Below are positions 12,518 to 23,200 of a stretch of DNA of 64,000 nt, one piece after another. The translations under genes and the position numbers were made by a program. Every line of letters begins with the position of its first letter. Within the stretch, counting starts at the first letter, position 1. The stretch comes from Blasia pusilla (taxonomy: Eukaryota; Marchantiophyta; Marchantiopsida; Blasiales): positions 56,296,001 to 56,360,000 of the forward strand of contig CM114272.1 of assembly GCA_050084515.1 (NCBI GenBank), read 5' to 3'. A model generated the notes under the pieces. The model did no database searches, had not been told where the DNA came from, and was given only the letters and a program-made list of their open reading frames with translations.

Positions 12518-12790
12518 CTATTTTATGGCGTCTATTTCCTCATCCAGGTCTGCCTGAGGGAGGATGTGATTCTTGAACATCATCGTGAATCCTGGGTTTT
12601 TTGTCGGCTTATCTCTGATGTCATCAAGCCTTAGTTCAAAATCTTCTGCAGCCTCTAGGTTTGCTTTCTCTCGAACTAGCTCAATCTTCTTCAGCTTAGC
12701 TTGTAGACCCATGATCATGGACTTCCCGAGAAGGCGCAACGCATCCCAGAATGACCATTCCCATACGTAATGGGAGATCACTAAATCTGA
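12518..12790 (-). pseudogene. VISH-W helical segment of ParB/methyltransferase gene (locus I)
   Basis: Reads VISHYVWEWSFWDALRLLGK, followed by a long charged helix (LQAKLKKIELVREKANLEAA) and DKPTKNPGFTMMFKN. It matches 53,940-54,225 at locus III closely. At locus I it follows the ParB-gene helical exon directly, which shows the native order; at locus III it abuts the transposase gene instead. A stop and a frame change separate it from the preceding exon (REFQI then a stop). No known domain recognised. Confidence 0.55.
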
Positions 12791-13378
12791 AACTCCCGGA
12801 GGGTGGTGTGCCGCCTGGTTTGGGCCTCAGTGCCCTCGAGACTGATTTTCATAAGTCGGATTTGCCTAAACTTGGACATCCCAGATAGCGCAAACGTGTG
12901 CACGCGGTCCACAGACACTTTCTCTTCGATCCGACCCTGTGAATCTTCGTCTCTCTTCCACTAGCGCTTGATTATCGTCTTGAGCTCCTTGTAAAACTTC
13001 GGGCCAAGATCGGGATTGAGAATTGCAATGTAACGCTGCATCTTTCTTGTAGTGTACTTTCTAGCTCCAGATACGGCAACTTGAATAAACTTTGCATGTT
13101 CCGACGCGAACACGTTCTCCCTTCGCTCCAGTTGCAACGTAGCACTCTTCTTGGTGGCCTGGATCTTGGACCAACATAGGATTGTGACGGCTGCATCTTG
13201 GAAAATGAAGGTATTTGCCGAGGTCTTCTTTTTTATTTGAGCTCCCTTCGCCAGCTTCTCATTTACTAGATCGTCGCCCAGGAATCCCTTGTACTCTGCC
13301 GGGTGCGTCGTAAGCACCTTCTTGAGCCTGTCGCAATCTTGGATCCAATGGTGGATGACCTTCCCCTTGGATACAATC
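12790..13378 (-). pseudogene. Helical exon of ParB-like gene (locus I)
   Basis: Starts after an intact AG acceptor (GCAG before GATTGTATCC at 13,378) and encodes HHWIQDCDRLKKVLTTHP, then FQDAAVTILCWSKIQATKKS, then MQRYIAILNPDLGPKFYKEL. It corresponds to exon 3 at 61,192-61,736 at roughly 75% identity by eye. One in-frame stop follows IIKR. It continues past the point where the locus III copy breaks, into EAQTRRHTTLREFQI. Probably all-alpha, with no known family. It is part of a spliced gene whose previous exon lies at 14,239-14,618. Confidence 0.65.
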
Positions 13379-13404
13379 CTGCAAATCCAAACACAAGGTA
13401 AGAA

Positions 13405-14215
13405 TACTACAACCTATCAGGTTCTTGCAGCCCTTCGGACTTTGACGGGTCGTAATTCTGTCAACCCATCGAGGTCCAAATGGCAGCACAGAGATAAGTG
13501 CTGCAACCCGTCGGACTCCGACGGGTCGCAATTCTGTCAATCCATCAAGGTCCAAATCGTAACACAGAGATAAATGTTGCAACCTGTCGGAGTCCAACGG
13601 GTCGCAACACTTATGTTTGTGTTACACTTATTGCAACACTCTTGAAATTTTTAGAGAGAATTGCAACCCATCAGAGTCCAACGGGTTGGACTTTCTGTTC
13701 CTCACTCTCTGGTCCAACCGATGGATTCCTCTTATTCCTTGGTTCCAACCCGTAGGACTTCAACGGGTTGTACAATGACTTCCATTCGGAGAAAAATTTA
13801 TAGATAAAAACTGCCCATATCAACCCATCAGAGTCCGATGGGTTGTGCAATGGCCCTGTAAAGCTAAAATTTGATGCCTAAAATCAAGTTGTGGGACTCC
13901 AACCACATACCCTAGGGGAAAATGCAACCCGTCGAAGTCCGACGACTTTTGGCCGAAAGCAACTCGTCGGAGTCGGACAGATTGAAAATAAATAAATCAA
14001 GTAGTCATTTTTCCATTCGTCGATGTTCGACTGGTTTCAGTATCCCGAATTAATTTGGTGTGCTTGGCCATCAGGCAACCCGTCGGACTCCGACGCTTTG
14101 CTTGACTATGACCTTGACCACAAATAGGATGGTGGCAAGAGACTCAGATCATTCCTGCCCATCTTTAAGCTTTCAATTATGCAACTCGTCGGACTCTGAC
14201 GGGTTGAAGCAATCA
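13405..14215. repeat. Palindrome array in intron of ParB-like gene (locus I)
   Basis: About a dozen copies, near 13,428, 13,460, 13,503, 13,577, 13,665, 13,747, 13,820, 13,925, 13,970, 14,073 and 14,180. This is the same intron as the array at 60,403-61,140. Many copies show CG to CA or TG decay (for example CAACCCATCAGAGTCCGATG near 13,820). The intron is about 860 bp and holds little else. Confidence 0.9.
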
Positions 14216-14238
14216 AACTTAAGGATGAGGAAACTTAT

Positions 14239-14618
14239 GTTTTCATTGCATGCATTTCCATTTCCACCGTTGCCATATGATGAGGAAATGGATGCAACAT
14301 GATTGGCTTCACGCAAAAATGCGCCTCCAATGAATTTGGGCGCTCTTCTACAAACTGCATCCACGCCATGTACCTGTGATTCCCATCCCATATGAAGAAG
14401 TAGAGGTTCTGCATCTAGCTAAATTGGGTTTCTTCAATCGCTCTTCTGAACTCCTCATCTCTCATCCTCTAGAATGTAGCCAATGCCTCCAAGTTCTCTT
14501 CCGTCACCAAAGCTTAGGTTCCATGTTCATCGGAAGGCTAAACATAGAATGGAGGGAAGCTGTCGACGTAGGATGTAGTTGCTACGGACTTTTTGAGCTT
14601 TGCAATGTCCTACTCTGA
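14239..14618 (-). pseudogene. ParB/Srx-like exon (locus I)
   Basis: The minus strand encodes VDSFPPFYV, a region with three in-frame stops, then FFIWDGNHRYMAWMQF, RPNSLEAHFCVKPIMLHPFP and MEMHAMKT. It aligns throughout with exon 2 at 59,912-60,384. The splice donor, GTAAGT at locus III, is ATAAGT here (first base mutated, 14,238), so the intron could not be removed normally. The copy ends at about 14,618, where LINE sequence begins. The WDGNHR motif resembles the GxxR region of ParB N-terminal domains. Confidence 0.65.
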
Positions 14619-14619
14619 A

Positions 14620-16110
14620 TGAATGTATCAAAAGACACATATAAATGACCAAATACTTCCACTGCAAAAGGAATAAATCCATCAGTCGCATGTCTCACAA
14701 CATAACTTAACTCCTTGATTCATGCTTCTGCTTTGACCGCCAAAACTTTGGTATGTACGGCTCGACACACCAAGTTAGAATATGTCGGATCAGCAAATAC
14801 CACATCACCTAGTGTCCGGAATCAACCTCGAGACATAACAAGATCCACTCTTCAACGAGAGATTTCTTGTGTGGTTGAAGGTAGGACATGGAGTTGCTCT
14901 TGCTCAGTGGTGTATCCTGCAGTACGAGCCACCTATGCTACCGCCTCTCTAATGACATTATGTTTGGTTGTTCGTTCTCCACCATGTGCACATCGGAGAA
15001 TATGGATACCCTTGGCCTCAAAGAGATCCCCGCAAACACAATTAGGCATACCTAATAGAGAAGGATGGGGAAGTCCAAGACGTGACCGCAAAGTTATCGA
15101 GAATATACTTCAAGGAAAAAGAAATGGAAGAACAAGAGGATTTGCACTAAGCCACGCCCTCGCTTGGGCACCCACACATGAACGCAAACAAGCTTGATGA
15201 GCGTCAGAGGATGCCTTAATTGTGGAGATCTCAATTTTTGTTGAAATAACACGTCCCCTCCTCTATATGGGCGATATGATCCATTAAGATAGGTGTATCT
15301 TCTTCGAGAAACCTTGAAGCCATAATCGGTGCTACCAACGCCCTACTCCCAAAAGGTTGCGGGAGCAGATGCGACTGTGGAGAAAAGTCCTCCAAAATAA
15401 ATAGGCAAGATAGCTTGTCGTGAAGCAAAGACACCATCCTCTCCCTCAAAGATATTCGGGCCAAGAAGTTAACCAAAAGTTGCCAAGATAGAAGCATCAC
15501 AAGAGGCCAACCGATGTAAGAACCTTGAAGCGGGAAGACAATTGTGAAGAAGGTAGGAAGGACGTCGTAGAAAACATGGGGTGAGAATCCCATAAGCCAC
15601 TTTGGGATCCCCTAGATGAGATAACAAATGAAGCCATTCCACGTTTTTCAAAAGGGCCTCATCCAAGAACTTTGAGACATACTCGATGGAGCCAATTGGG
15701 ACCCCAAGAACACTAACCCCTTCAATGTAGGTGGGAAAATCAGAAGTTGGTGGGGTGAATGTTGAGACGAGGAGACCATATTCTATATTTAGTAGGTTGG
15801 ACTTTAAGGTTTAAGAAAGAGAGTTGCTCAACAAAATGAATATAGGCATGAACCAATTGAGAAGAAGAACTTATAATGTGAGTATCATCAACAACAATAT
15901 AGAAAAAATAAGATGAAAATACTTGCGCTAATGTTCGAAGCACAAAAATGAGCAATGACAAAGAGTGGACCACGCATGAAATCATTTTAACATATGCCTT
16001 ATGTTGATTATAAAATATTATATTCTTCGAAAATAGTACGATGAAAATAGATAATGGATCTAAAATAAAAAATAGAAAGAACATATGAACTTGTAAAAAA
16101 GGTGGGGAGA
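14620..16110 (-). pseudogene. Degenerate R2-like LINE (copy 2): RT to endonuclease
   Basis: Read on the minus strand from right to left there is an RT active-site strand with IVVDDTHI followed by FVEQLSFLNLKVQPTKYRIW (about 15,780-15,900). Then come a thumb-like region (about 15,230-15,670), a CGDLFEAKGIHILRCAHGGE zinc-binding motif, and VDLVMSRG...GDVVFADP of a restriction-like endonuclease (about 14,700-15,000). The order and words match the longer LINE at 16.3-19.4 kb. Several stops and frame changes make it dead. It abuts the ParB-like pseudo-exon at 14,618. The long plus-strand ORF over 14,715-15,197 is only its antisense shadow. Confidence 0.65.
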
Positions 16111-16300
16111 AAATAATTATAAAAGAGGTGCGCATACGTGTGGATAAGTTAGAGCGGGAGGGGAAGAAAAAAACGGGTTTGTCGGGAGCTGCTATTAACC
16201 CGTTCGGATTAACTTTCGGAAATCCGAACCGAGAGTCTTCACGGTCTCCCCGATTTCTTCCTTTTCTGGTCTTGTTGTGACCTTAAAGGTTTTGACTCTT
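16111..16300. other. LINE 3' flank
   Basis: AG-rich sequence followed by a short GC-balanced segment containing CCCGTTCGG and AACCGAGAG words. It probably contains the 3' end of the larger LINE and the junction to the second one. No clear poly-A or target duplication. Confidence 0.3.
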
Positions 16301-16565
16301 TGAGTCCCCCTCTTTTGTACTTCCGATGCATCATTTATTCAAATGTTGAAATACAAACTAGAACTAAACTAAGAAGAAGGGGGCATTCCCTCTTTAACAC
16401 CTACAACAGAGACAATATCAGCAACAACAAGAGAGCTATGACTACTACTAAGTGGGCCTCTAGTGCCGGCGTCTCCCACATCTGGAGTCCGCCGCAAAAG
16501 CCCATTAGCCTGGGCGCGCTCCAACGCTATGGAGACCCGCTGCCTACAATAGAGAATCGCAGTAG

Positions 16566-17207
16566 CTAAGGACAACCCATTTCTCGATTGGAGATGATGG
16601 GCGATCCGTATGAACGAAAGTCAAACCTCTCCCCCATAGCCCCGTACATCTCTATGGCCAGGGGGATGAACATGTGTCCCTCGTGAAGTCGACTGTAGAT
16701 ATGTGTCTTCTTCACCGTCGCCGCCGTCGCTTGTAGCATTCGCCCTTGGGCCACCACTTGGGCTCGCACTGCCTCCCGCGTAAGATCTGTAACTACCGCG
16801 TCCGCCACCACCACCTCAGCCTCTCGTGTCATGTAAAGATCAGCTCGAATAAGGGAATCCCGCATGGAGTAGTGCCTCTCTCTCTGCACATGGAAGCCAC
16901 TCTCCCGAGCAATACTGAACATGATATCCTGCACTGCATCGTGAGTGGCTATCCTCTCACCCCCAACTGGACAACGTGCCAAATGCACACCAAGTGGATC
17001 CAGGCTCCGGCGACACTCGCAGTGTGTCGAACCAACCACCGATGGTTGGGGGAGGCCCAAGCGGAACCGCATTGCTGTGGTATAGGTAAGTGGTGCGATA
17101 CGGAAAGCCGGGAGAAGGGGGCGCACCCCTACCCGTGAGCCTGCCCCCTTTCCGGAGCAAGAGCGAATACGGGCCCTAACCTCCATGGGGATATTCCCGT
17201 TAGACAT
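16566..17207 (-). pseudogene. LINE zinc-knuckle plus restriction-like endonuclease domain
   Basis: A 213-codon open frame. About residues 63-80 hold CECRRSLDPLGVHLARC, a C-x-C-x9-H-x3-C zinc motif, and residues 119-150 hold RADLYMTREAEVVVADAVVTDL, the D...D(A) pattern of a PD-(D/E)xK restriction-like endonuclease. This arrangement, RT then zinc motif then endonuclease at the C-terminus, is typical of R2/NeSL-group LINEs, which nick target DNA and prime reverse transcription there. The frame is separated from the upstream thumb region by a stop just before MSNGNIPMEV. The open frame is long, so decay here may be recent. Confidence 0.65.
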
Positions 17208-17213
17208 AGTGCC

Positions 17214-18000
17214 TCAAAAAACTGCCTCAAAGTGGGCTTCCATCAAGGAAGATTGGAGCCCAGACTGACCGGAGGTAACTAAGGAGGAGAAAGTGGGGAG
17301 AACGGCTCTGGCCTCAACTCGAAGGGAATCTCTACAAGCTGTGAGTGAAGACTGAAGTGGGAAAGAGCCATCCTCAACATGGGAGACGTAGTGTAGAAGG
17401 AGCGGTCTATCTCTAACCAAAAATCGGGAGCAAAGGAGGGGTGCCAGTGTGGCCCAACTCCCTAAAAAAGCGGAGGGCGCCACTAACTCGGTCGAGAGAA
17501 GACCTACTCCACCAAAAGAAATTGGCCAAGAGGCCTGTCTACGAGCTAACTCCCCCATGAGGCACTCTAAGGAGCCGGGTCCTAGAAGATCCCCAAACAC
17601 CTGCATGAGCTTCCTATCAAAGGATCTATATAGGGAAGAAAGGTGACTAGATGTCCAAACCGTTCTAGTGAGGTAACCAGGTCTACGAGAAAAACAAGAA
17701 GAGAGAATGCCAAAGGCGACTTAAGGGTCACCAATCCTCATAAGATCATCAACGTGGAGAAGATCCTCGGTAAGAGCCGCCGCCACGAAACTCGATACCA
17801 AGTCCTGGCTCCCGAGCGGGACTCCCAAGACTCGAAGCCCTCCGACAGGTCGCAAGAAGCCGTCGGGTAAATGTAGATCATCACGTAGGCCTGATGGAGA
17901 CCAAGCCTTGCACTTTCCCACCTTCACCGCCAGGCCGACACGTGCCAACTGTGCTGAAAAGTGCTCGAATGCAGGGACAACCAGATCTCCAGGACCAACA
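17214..18000 (-). pseudogene. LINE reverse transcriptase, C-terminal and thumb part
   Basis: Two overlapping frames carry ARVGLAVKVGKCKAWSPSG and LRVLGVPLGSQDLVSS (17,721-17,948), then FGDLLGPGSLECLMGELARR to MEAHFEAVF (17,214-17,606). They continue the RT palm and thumb of the same LINE. The equivalent words in copy 2 (GVSVLGVPIGS, VEWLHLLSHLGDPKVAYGIL) confirm the family. Frame changes and one stop separate the parts. Confidence 0.6.
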
Positions 18001-18915
18001 ATATGATGCCAACGAAGGGAACATGCAACCCGGGAAAGCCTCCACCGTAGAAAGAACCGCTGGGTAATGAGTCACAGCAAACAACGCGCCACCCAGAGGG
18101 TCACCCAGACGAGTCCCGGTAGCAGACTCCAAGACCGTGACCTCCTCCCCGAATCGACCATGGTGGAAATAGAGGGCCGAATTCGAAGGGGCCCCATAGA
18201 AAGCCTGCACAAAGGGAATGAGGCTCGTCATGGGGCCACCCGCGTCCCTCAACTCTATGAATATAGTAGCCCGAGATACTGAGTTGGCGTTCTCCACGTC
18301 CACTTGGAGAACCACCCACTCTGGATGTACATCTAGACAAGCCCTCAAACCTAAGGCAACCGTCTCACATCCGGCTGGCATGGCAACTCCAAACTCATGC
18401 GGACTCAGACGTGACTCGAAAGCCTCACGGAATTGCAAAGCGAGAGTACGACTCACCAACCGCAAGAGCACCTTACCTATGGCAATCGGACGGATACCAC
18501 CACCCTCCTTCGACAACGCCAAAAGTCGCCCCGCCCCTAATACTTGGGCCACTCCTGTTGGCACTCTCCCCTGAGCTAGGTGAGAGGCAACCTGAAGCAA
18601 CTCGGAGAAGCCGCTAGCGGTGTCCTCAGAAGGAAAGCAATCACGAAGGTGTTCGTACATCATACCAGACAAACCTCCGGCGGCAATCCTCGGAGAACGT
18701 CCGAGTGCCTATGCAAAGAAGGATGGGTCAAGGCATATAGCCGTGTCAAGATGGAAGTCACGTGCAAAAGCTGGAATGTCAACCGCTGGACGAGGATGTA
18801 GCCTCCGGAGGGCATCGATGGTAATAGTTGAAGAAGGAGCCATGTCCATCAGGCGAAGAGCACGTGCAGCTCGCAAGTACTCACAGGCTCGCCCCAGTGT
18901 CCTACATCGTCGCAA
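17881..18915 (-). pseudogene. LINE reverse transcriptase, palm domain with active site deleted
   Basis: The frame reads through one stop near 18,709 and then for 263 codons. It contains GGIRPIAIGKVLLRLVSRTL (RT motif 2 type), VVLQVDVENANSV (first catalytic Asp block) and GTRLGDPLGGALFA. After FPSLA the expected DDTHI is absent: the sequence passes straight to a frame reading HIVGPG, consistent with an 8-bp loss at about 18,005. The sister copy at about 15,890 keeps VDDTHI. Without the Asp pair the RT cannot work. The N-terminal part (18,709-18,915) fits an R2-like segment that precedes RT. Confidence 0.7.
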
Positions 18916-18951
18916 CCTGGCTGCTTCAAGATCGTCTACCGGGAAACCAAG

Positions 18952-19449
18952 TTAACTGCTACCTCTAGAAAATGCCACAAACTCACTCTGTAGAGACTCC
19001 CAATTACCTCCTCGAAAGCGTCTCAGACGTGCCACAACCTCTTTATGACCGGCCTTCCCTCCCCGAGTGTAACGAAGACACCATCGTGGAAGGAGAAGTA
19101 GTAGGTACCAAGAGAGCTCATCCATAGGATCAAGAGCGATCCTAGCTAGGGGGAGGAGGAATGCGTGGCGGAGGTCATCCCGAATAGCATGGGGGATCCT
19201 ATGGAACAACCTTGGGCAGGGAAAATGGGTCTCAAAGAGATCTATAATGCTGCCCTAGTGGGACCTCAACCACTCCCATGCCTCAGGAGGGGGCGATGAT
19301 GCGGGAAGCACCGGAGAGCATCCATGGTCGACAGGAGAGACCACCCATCCAAATCTATCAAAGTCAGGATGTCTAGCCGCTAAGTGGTTCCGAATTCCTG
19401 AACGAGTGAAGAATTCAGGACAACATGGGCATTTAGTATCCCGACTAGA
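18952..19449 (-). pseudogene. LINE N-terminal zinc finger region
   Basis: Encodes CPCCPEFFTRSGIRNHLAARH, a C2H2 finger (C-x2-C-x12-H-x4-H) like those at the N-terminus of R2-type LINEs, then a Trp-rich stretch (EAWEWLRSH). After a frame change comes HRIPHAIRDDLRHAFLLPLA to LRRFRGGNWESLQSEF (18,952-19,209). The frame is cut at 19,449 by the start of an LTR, so the 5' end of the LINE is lost. No continuation was found beyond the other LTR at 26,879. Confidence 0.6.
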
Positions 19450-20260
19450 TGTAATGTCTAACTGTTTCTTATTTACAGTCAATTGTAGAGTTCGATCCCC
19501 AAGAAGATCATTGTTGGATGAAAAGAGAGTATAAGGTGATGATTATGTTGTAAAAGTGTAATTGATTATGTAATTCAATTGTAGTATTCCAGTATCAGCT
19601 TCCAATCCTTCTTAGTACGTATGTTTTCTTCTTCAATTCTCTCGAGTGGAATTTCAAGTACGCTCAGGCAATTTGTTCTCTCATCATCTCGGAACCTCAT
19701 AGAGACCTCAAGAATAAAGCTGGCTTCTCCTACTTTCGGAACTCAATCCGTCGGGGCAGGTTACTCTCTATCAAACAGATTTCATACAACTTTATATTGA
19801 TTATTCCATTGATGAGAAAGGTTCGCCTGATTCACTCTTCACTCGGCAGACCCAAAAAGAATGTTCAGACATAAGCATCGCACATCAGAATGAATGGATG
19901 AATGCTTTACTACTCCATCAAGAATTGGAAGACTTCAAAGTATCTACAAGCTCGAGAGGGTACAACTCTCTTGCTCGGACCATTCCTACAGCATAAGGAC
20001 TTCATGAGCGAATGATGCTAATAGCTTCTGTCCTGTTTCTTAAATATTCTCGAGAGTAGGATCGTTTCTATGATCCGAAGCGTTCTTGATGAAGGGTGTG
20101 TCTTTTCAATATTTGTAACTACCTAGATCTATGGTTCTCTTAGCTTTTCCTACGATCCCTATGAATCCGCGGTACGAAATTGTCCTAACTACCAATTTGA
20201 TACAAAGGGTCACGCCCTTTCCTAGTCTAATTGTTCCAACTATGTGTCGTTTTGAATGCA
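19450..20260 (-). repeat. 3' LTR of Ty3/gypsy element 1
   Basis: About 811 bp, starting TGTAATGTCT on the plus strand and ending near TTTGAATGCA. It is nearly identical to 26,071-26,878. The element is on the minus strand, so this is the downstream LTR. Differences from the partner are concentrated at about 19,655-19,760, with five or six one- or two-base indels. The last residues of pol run about 34 bp into it. No clear 5-bp target duplication was seen (left flank CTAGA). Confidence 0.9.
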
Positions 20261-23200
20261 GCTTCCGTTCTTGTGCCCTCCAATACCCGATAAGTGGGCA
20301 ACGCCCATTGAATAGGTGTTAAGGGATGTACGCCATAAGTCAAGAAGAACGGGGTGTAGTTTGTCGTCACCTTCTCAGCTGTTCGGTACGCCCATAATGC
20401 TGGGGCAATTTTTGTGTCCCAATCATAGGAGTAGGTTACCGTTAATCGATTCAATATTCGGCAAATGAGGCCGTTCAATTTTTCCGTCAACCCGTTGGCT
20501 TTAGGGTTGTAGGGAGTGGTTTTCCGATGCTTAATGAGAAAGTGGGAAGTGAGAGACTCAATAGTCTTGTTCAGGAAGTGCGTCCCCCGGTCACTGACTA
20601 GTTCCAACGGACAGCCATAACGCGTGATAATCATCTCGTATAAAAACTTAGCCACTGTTTCTCTGTCATCTTTCCGCGTGGCTATTGCTTCAACCATCTT
20701 AGTACAATAGTCCGTGGCGATAAGAATATACTTCCGCCCGGTTTGGCGAGTGGCTGGGGAGATAGGGCCTACGAAGTCAATGCCCCATTTTTCAAAGGGA
20801 GCTAGGGGCATGATGGGGACCAAAGGCCACCGCGTGGTCACTGTGGGTCGTTCTGCCCTTTGACAAGCATCACAACTCCGAATAAAATTACTTACGTCTT
20901 TGTACATAGTCGGCCACCAATATCGTGCGGCCAAAATTTTCTTCACGGTATTTTTTTCCGCATAGTGTCCACCGGAATCAGCCATATGCAGAGCTCTGAT
21001 GACCTGGGGAACCTCTTCAGCTTCCAAGCATCTTCGATGCTCTTCATCAGCACCTAATTTGAATAAGACCCCTTGACAGAGCTCATAAGGGCCTATCCGA
21101 TGTAAAAAAATTGCGCGTTCTTCCGTTGTCATCGGGGCAGGAAGTCGCAGAGTCATTAGAAAACGCAGAATATCCGCATACAACGACTGGCTCAACCATT
21201 CCTCTGTTATCTGGAACAGATCTTCATCGGGAAAGGTATCATCGACATATTGGGTGAGGTCCGCGTTAGTCATCCTCAACCGGGAAAGAAAATCGGCATT
21301 GGTATGCACCTTGCTGGCACGGGTCACCACATCGCATGTGAATTCTTGTAGCAACAAGATCCACCGTGCAATGCGTCCTGACAGGTCGGCTTTCACCATT
21401 AAGGGTCTGAGTGCAAAATGATCCACATGAAAGACAAATTCGTACCCTAGTAAATAGTGTCGGAACTTTTTACATGAGAAGACCATGCCTAACGCCTCTC
21501 GTTCGGTGGTTGTATATTTGTGCTCTGCCGCCGATAGTTGTCGGCCGGCGTAGTAAATTGGAAAATCATGTTTGTGCTCATCCAATTGGCTGAGCACTAC
21601 TCCAATGGCAAATGAGGACGTGTCTACATACACGTGGAAGGGTTTGGTCCAATCGGGGGACCGAAGTACAGGAGCCTTTTGCAATGCGTCTTTTAAGGTG
21701 TCGAATGCCACTTGGCACGCTGGTGTCCACTCCCATTCGGTGGTCTTCTTAAGTAATGCAGTAAGAGCGCCTGCTTTTACCGCGTAATCTTTAGTGAACC
21801 GTCGATAATACCCGACATGTCCCAAGAATCCTCTCAATTCCCGGAGATTAGTGGGTGGTTCCAATGCGATGATAATATCCACCTTGGCCTTGTCGACCTC
21901 AATTCCTTGCGCCGACACTCGGTGTCCCAGCAGAATTCCTTGTTTCATAGCGATATAGGATTTGTCCGGATGAAGGGACAAATGCACTTCGCGACAGCGT
22001 GCGAGTGTTAACTCTAACTTTGCAAGATGTTCGGCCTCCGTGCTAAAGATACAAAAATCGTCTAAAAAGATTTTGACGAACTTCCGAAGATACTCCTGGA
22101 AGATGGAGATCATTATCCGTTGGAAAGTAGCTGGGGCATTGCACAACCCAAAAGGCATTACGCGATACGCGAAAGTTCCCCAGTCTGTCGTGAACGTTGT
22201 GAGGGGACGATCCTTTTCTCTTATGGATACCTGGTTGTACCCCGAATACCCGTCCAAAAAGGTATAACGCTCGTGCCCGGCCACTTTATCCAAAATACTG
22301 TCGGTGAAAGGTAGAGGATGGTGGTCTTTTAAGGTGGCCGCATTTAATTTCCGATAGTCCTGGCACACTCCGATTTTTCCCGTTTGTTTTTTAGGCACAA
22401 TTACGATGGGCGACACCCACTCGCTGCTTAACACTGGATAGATTATTCCTGCCTCGGGACGCTGATCGATCTCGTCCTTGACTAACAATGAGTACTTTGG
22501 GTTCAGTCGATATTGTCGCATTCGCACCGGGACCGCACCTTCTTTAAGATCAATTCGGTGTTCACCATATTGTGCGGGAATGCCTCTCATTTCATCCATA
22601 GAGTATGCAAAGACATCCAAATACTCAAACAGTAGTCTTTTATATTTTATAAGAGTGGGAGGAGACAAATCCGCCGAAAGGCGTAGAGATTTTTTATCTG
22701 CAATATTGACCTGGACATAGTCCTGCTCCTGAACCATGTTTTCTGTAAACTGGAAGGTGCTATGACCTAGCTTCTCTTCCTCTCGAGTCGACCTTGGCTT
22801 GGAGGGTACTGCCTCCTCATCTTTTTCATAACATTCTAAGTAATATACATTGGACGAGGACTCAGTAGCGGTGGTGTTGTCTTGATCTGACGTATAGCCG
22901 TCGTCAGTCGGTGGCGTCTCTCCTTGGGGTGGTCGAGATTTCCACGACAGCTTGATGAGCCGCTTCGAGTCCTGATTCGGCGCCTGGAACGTGAACCGTC
23001 GCCTTTTCCAATCTATAGTCACTCTCGCGCCATACAGCCAGGGTCTTCCGATGAGCAAAGGATAGCTGTCGCGGTCGGGGTGTAAGACTAAGTAGTCCAA
23101 CATAAACAACAACCCCCAAGCATGGTCAAATTTGCGTGAGTGTCCGAGGGTCTCTTCCGGATTGATCGCAAACCGCAAGTACTTGTCCGTGGGCTCGTAC

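Noticed and set aside
14715-15197. 160-codon plus-strand ORF
   Set aside because: It is antisense to LINE endonuclease coding sequence, which shows recognisable motifs on the minus strand.
16746-18574. Plus-strand ORFs over the LINE
   Set aside because: Shadows of the GC-rich minus-strand RT and endonuclease frames.
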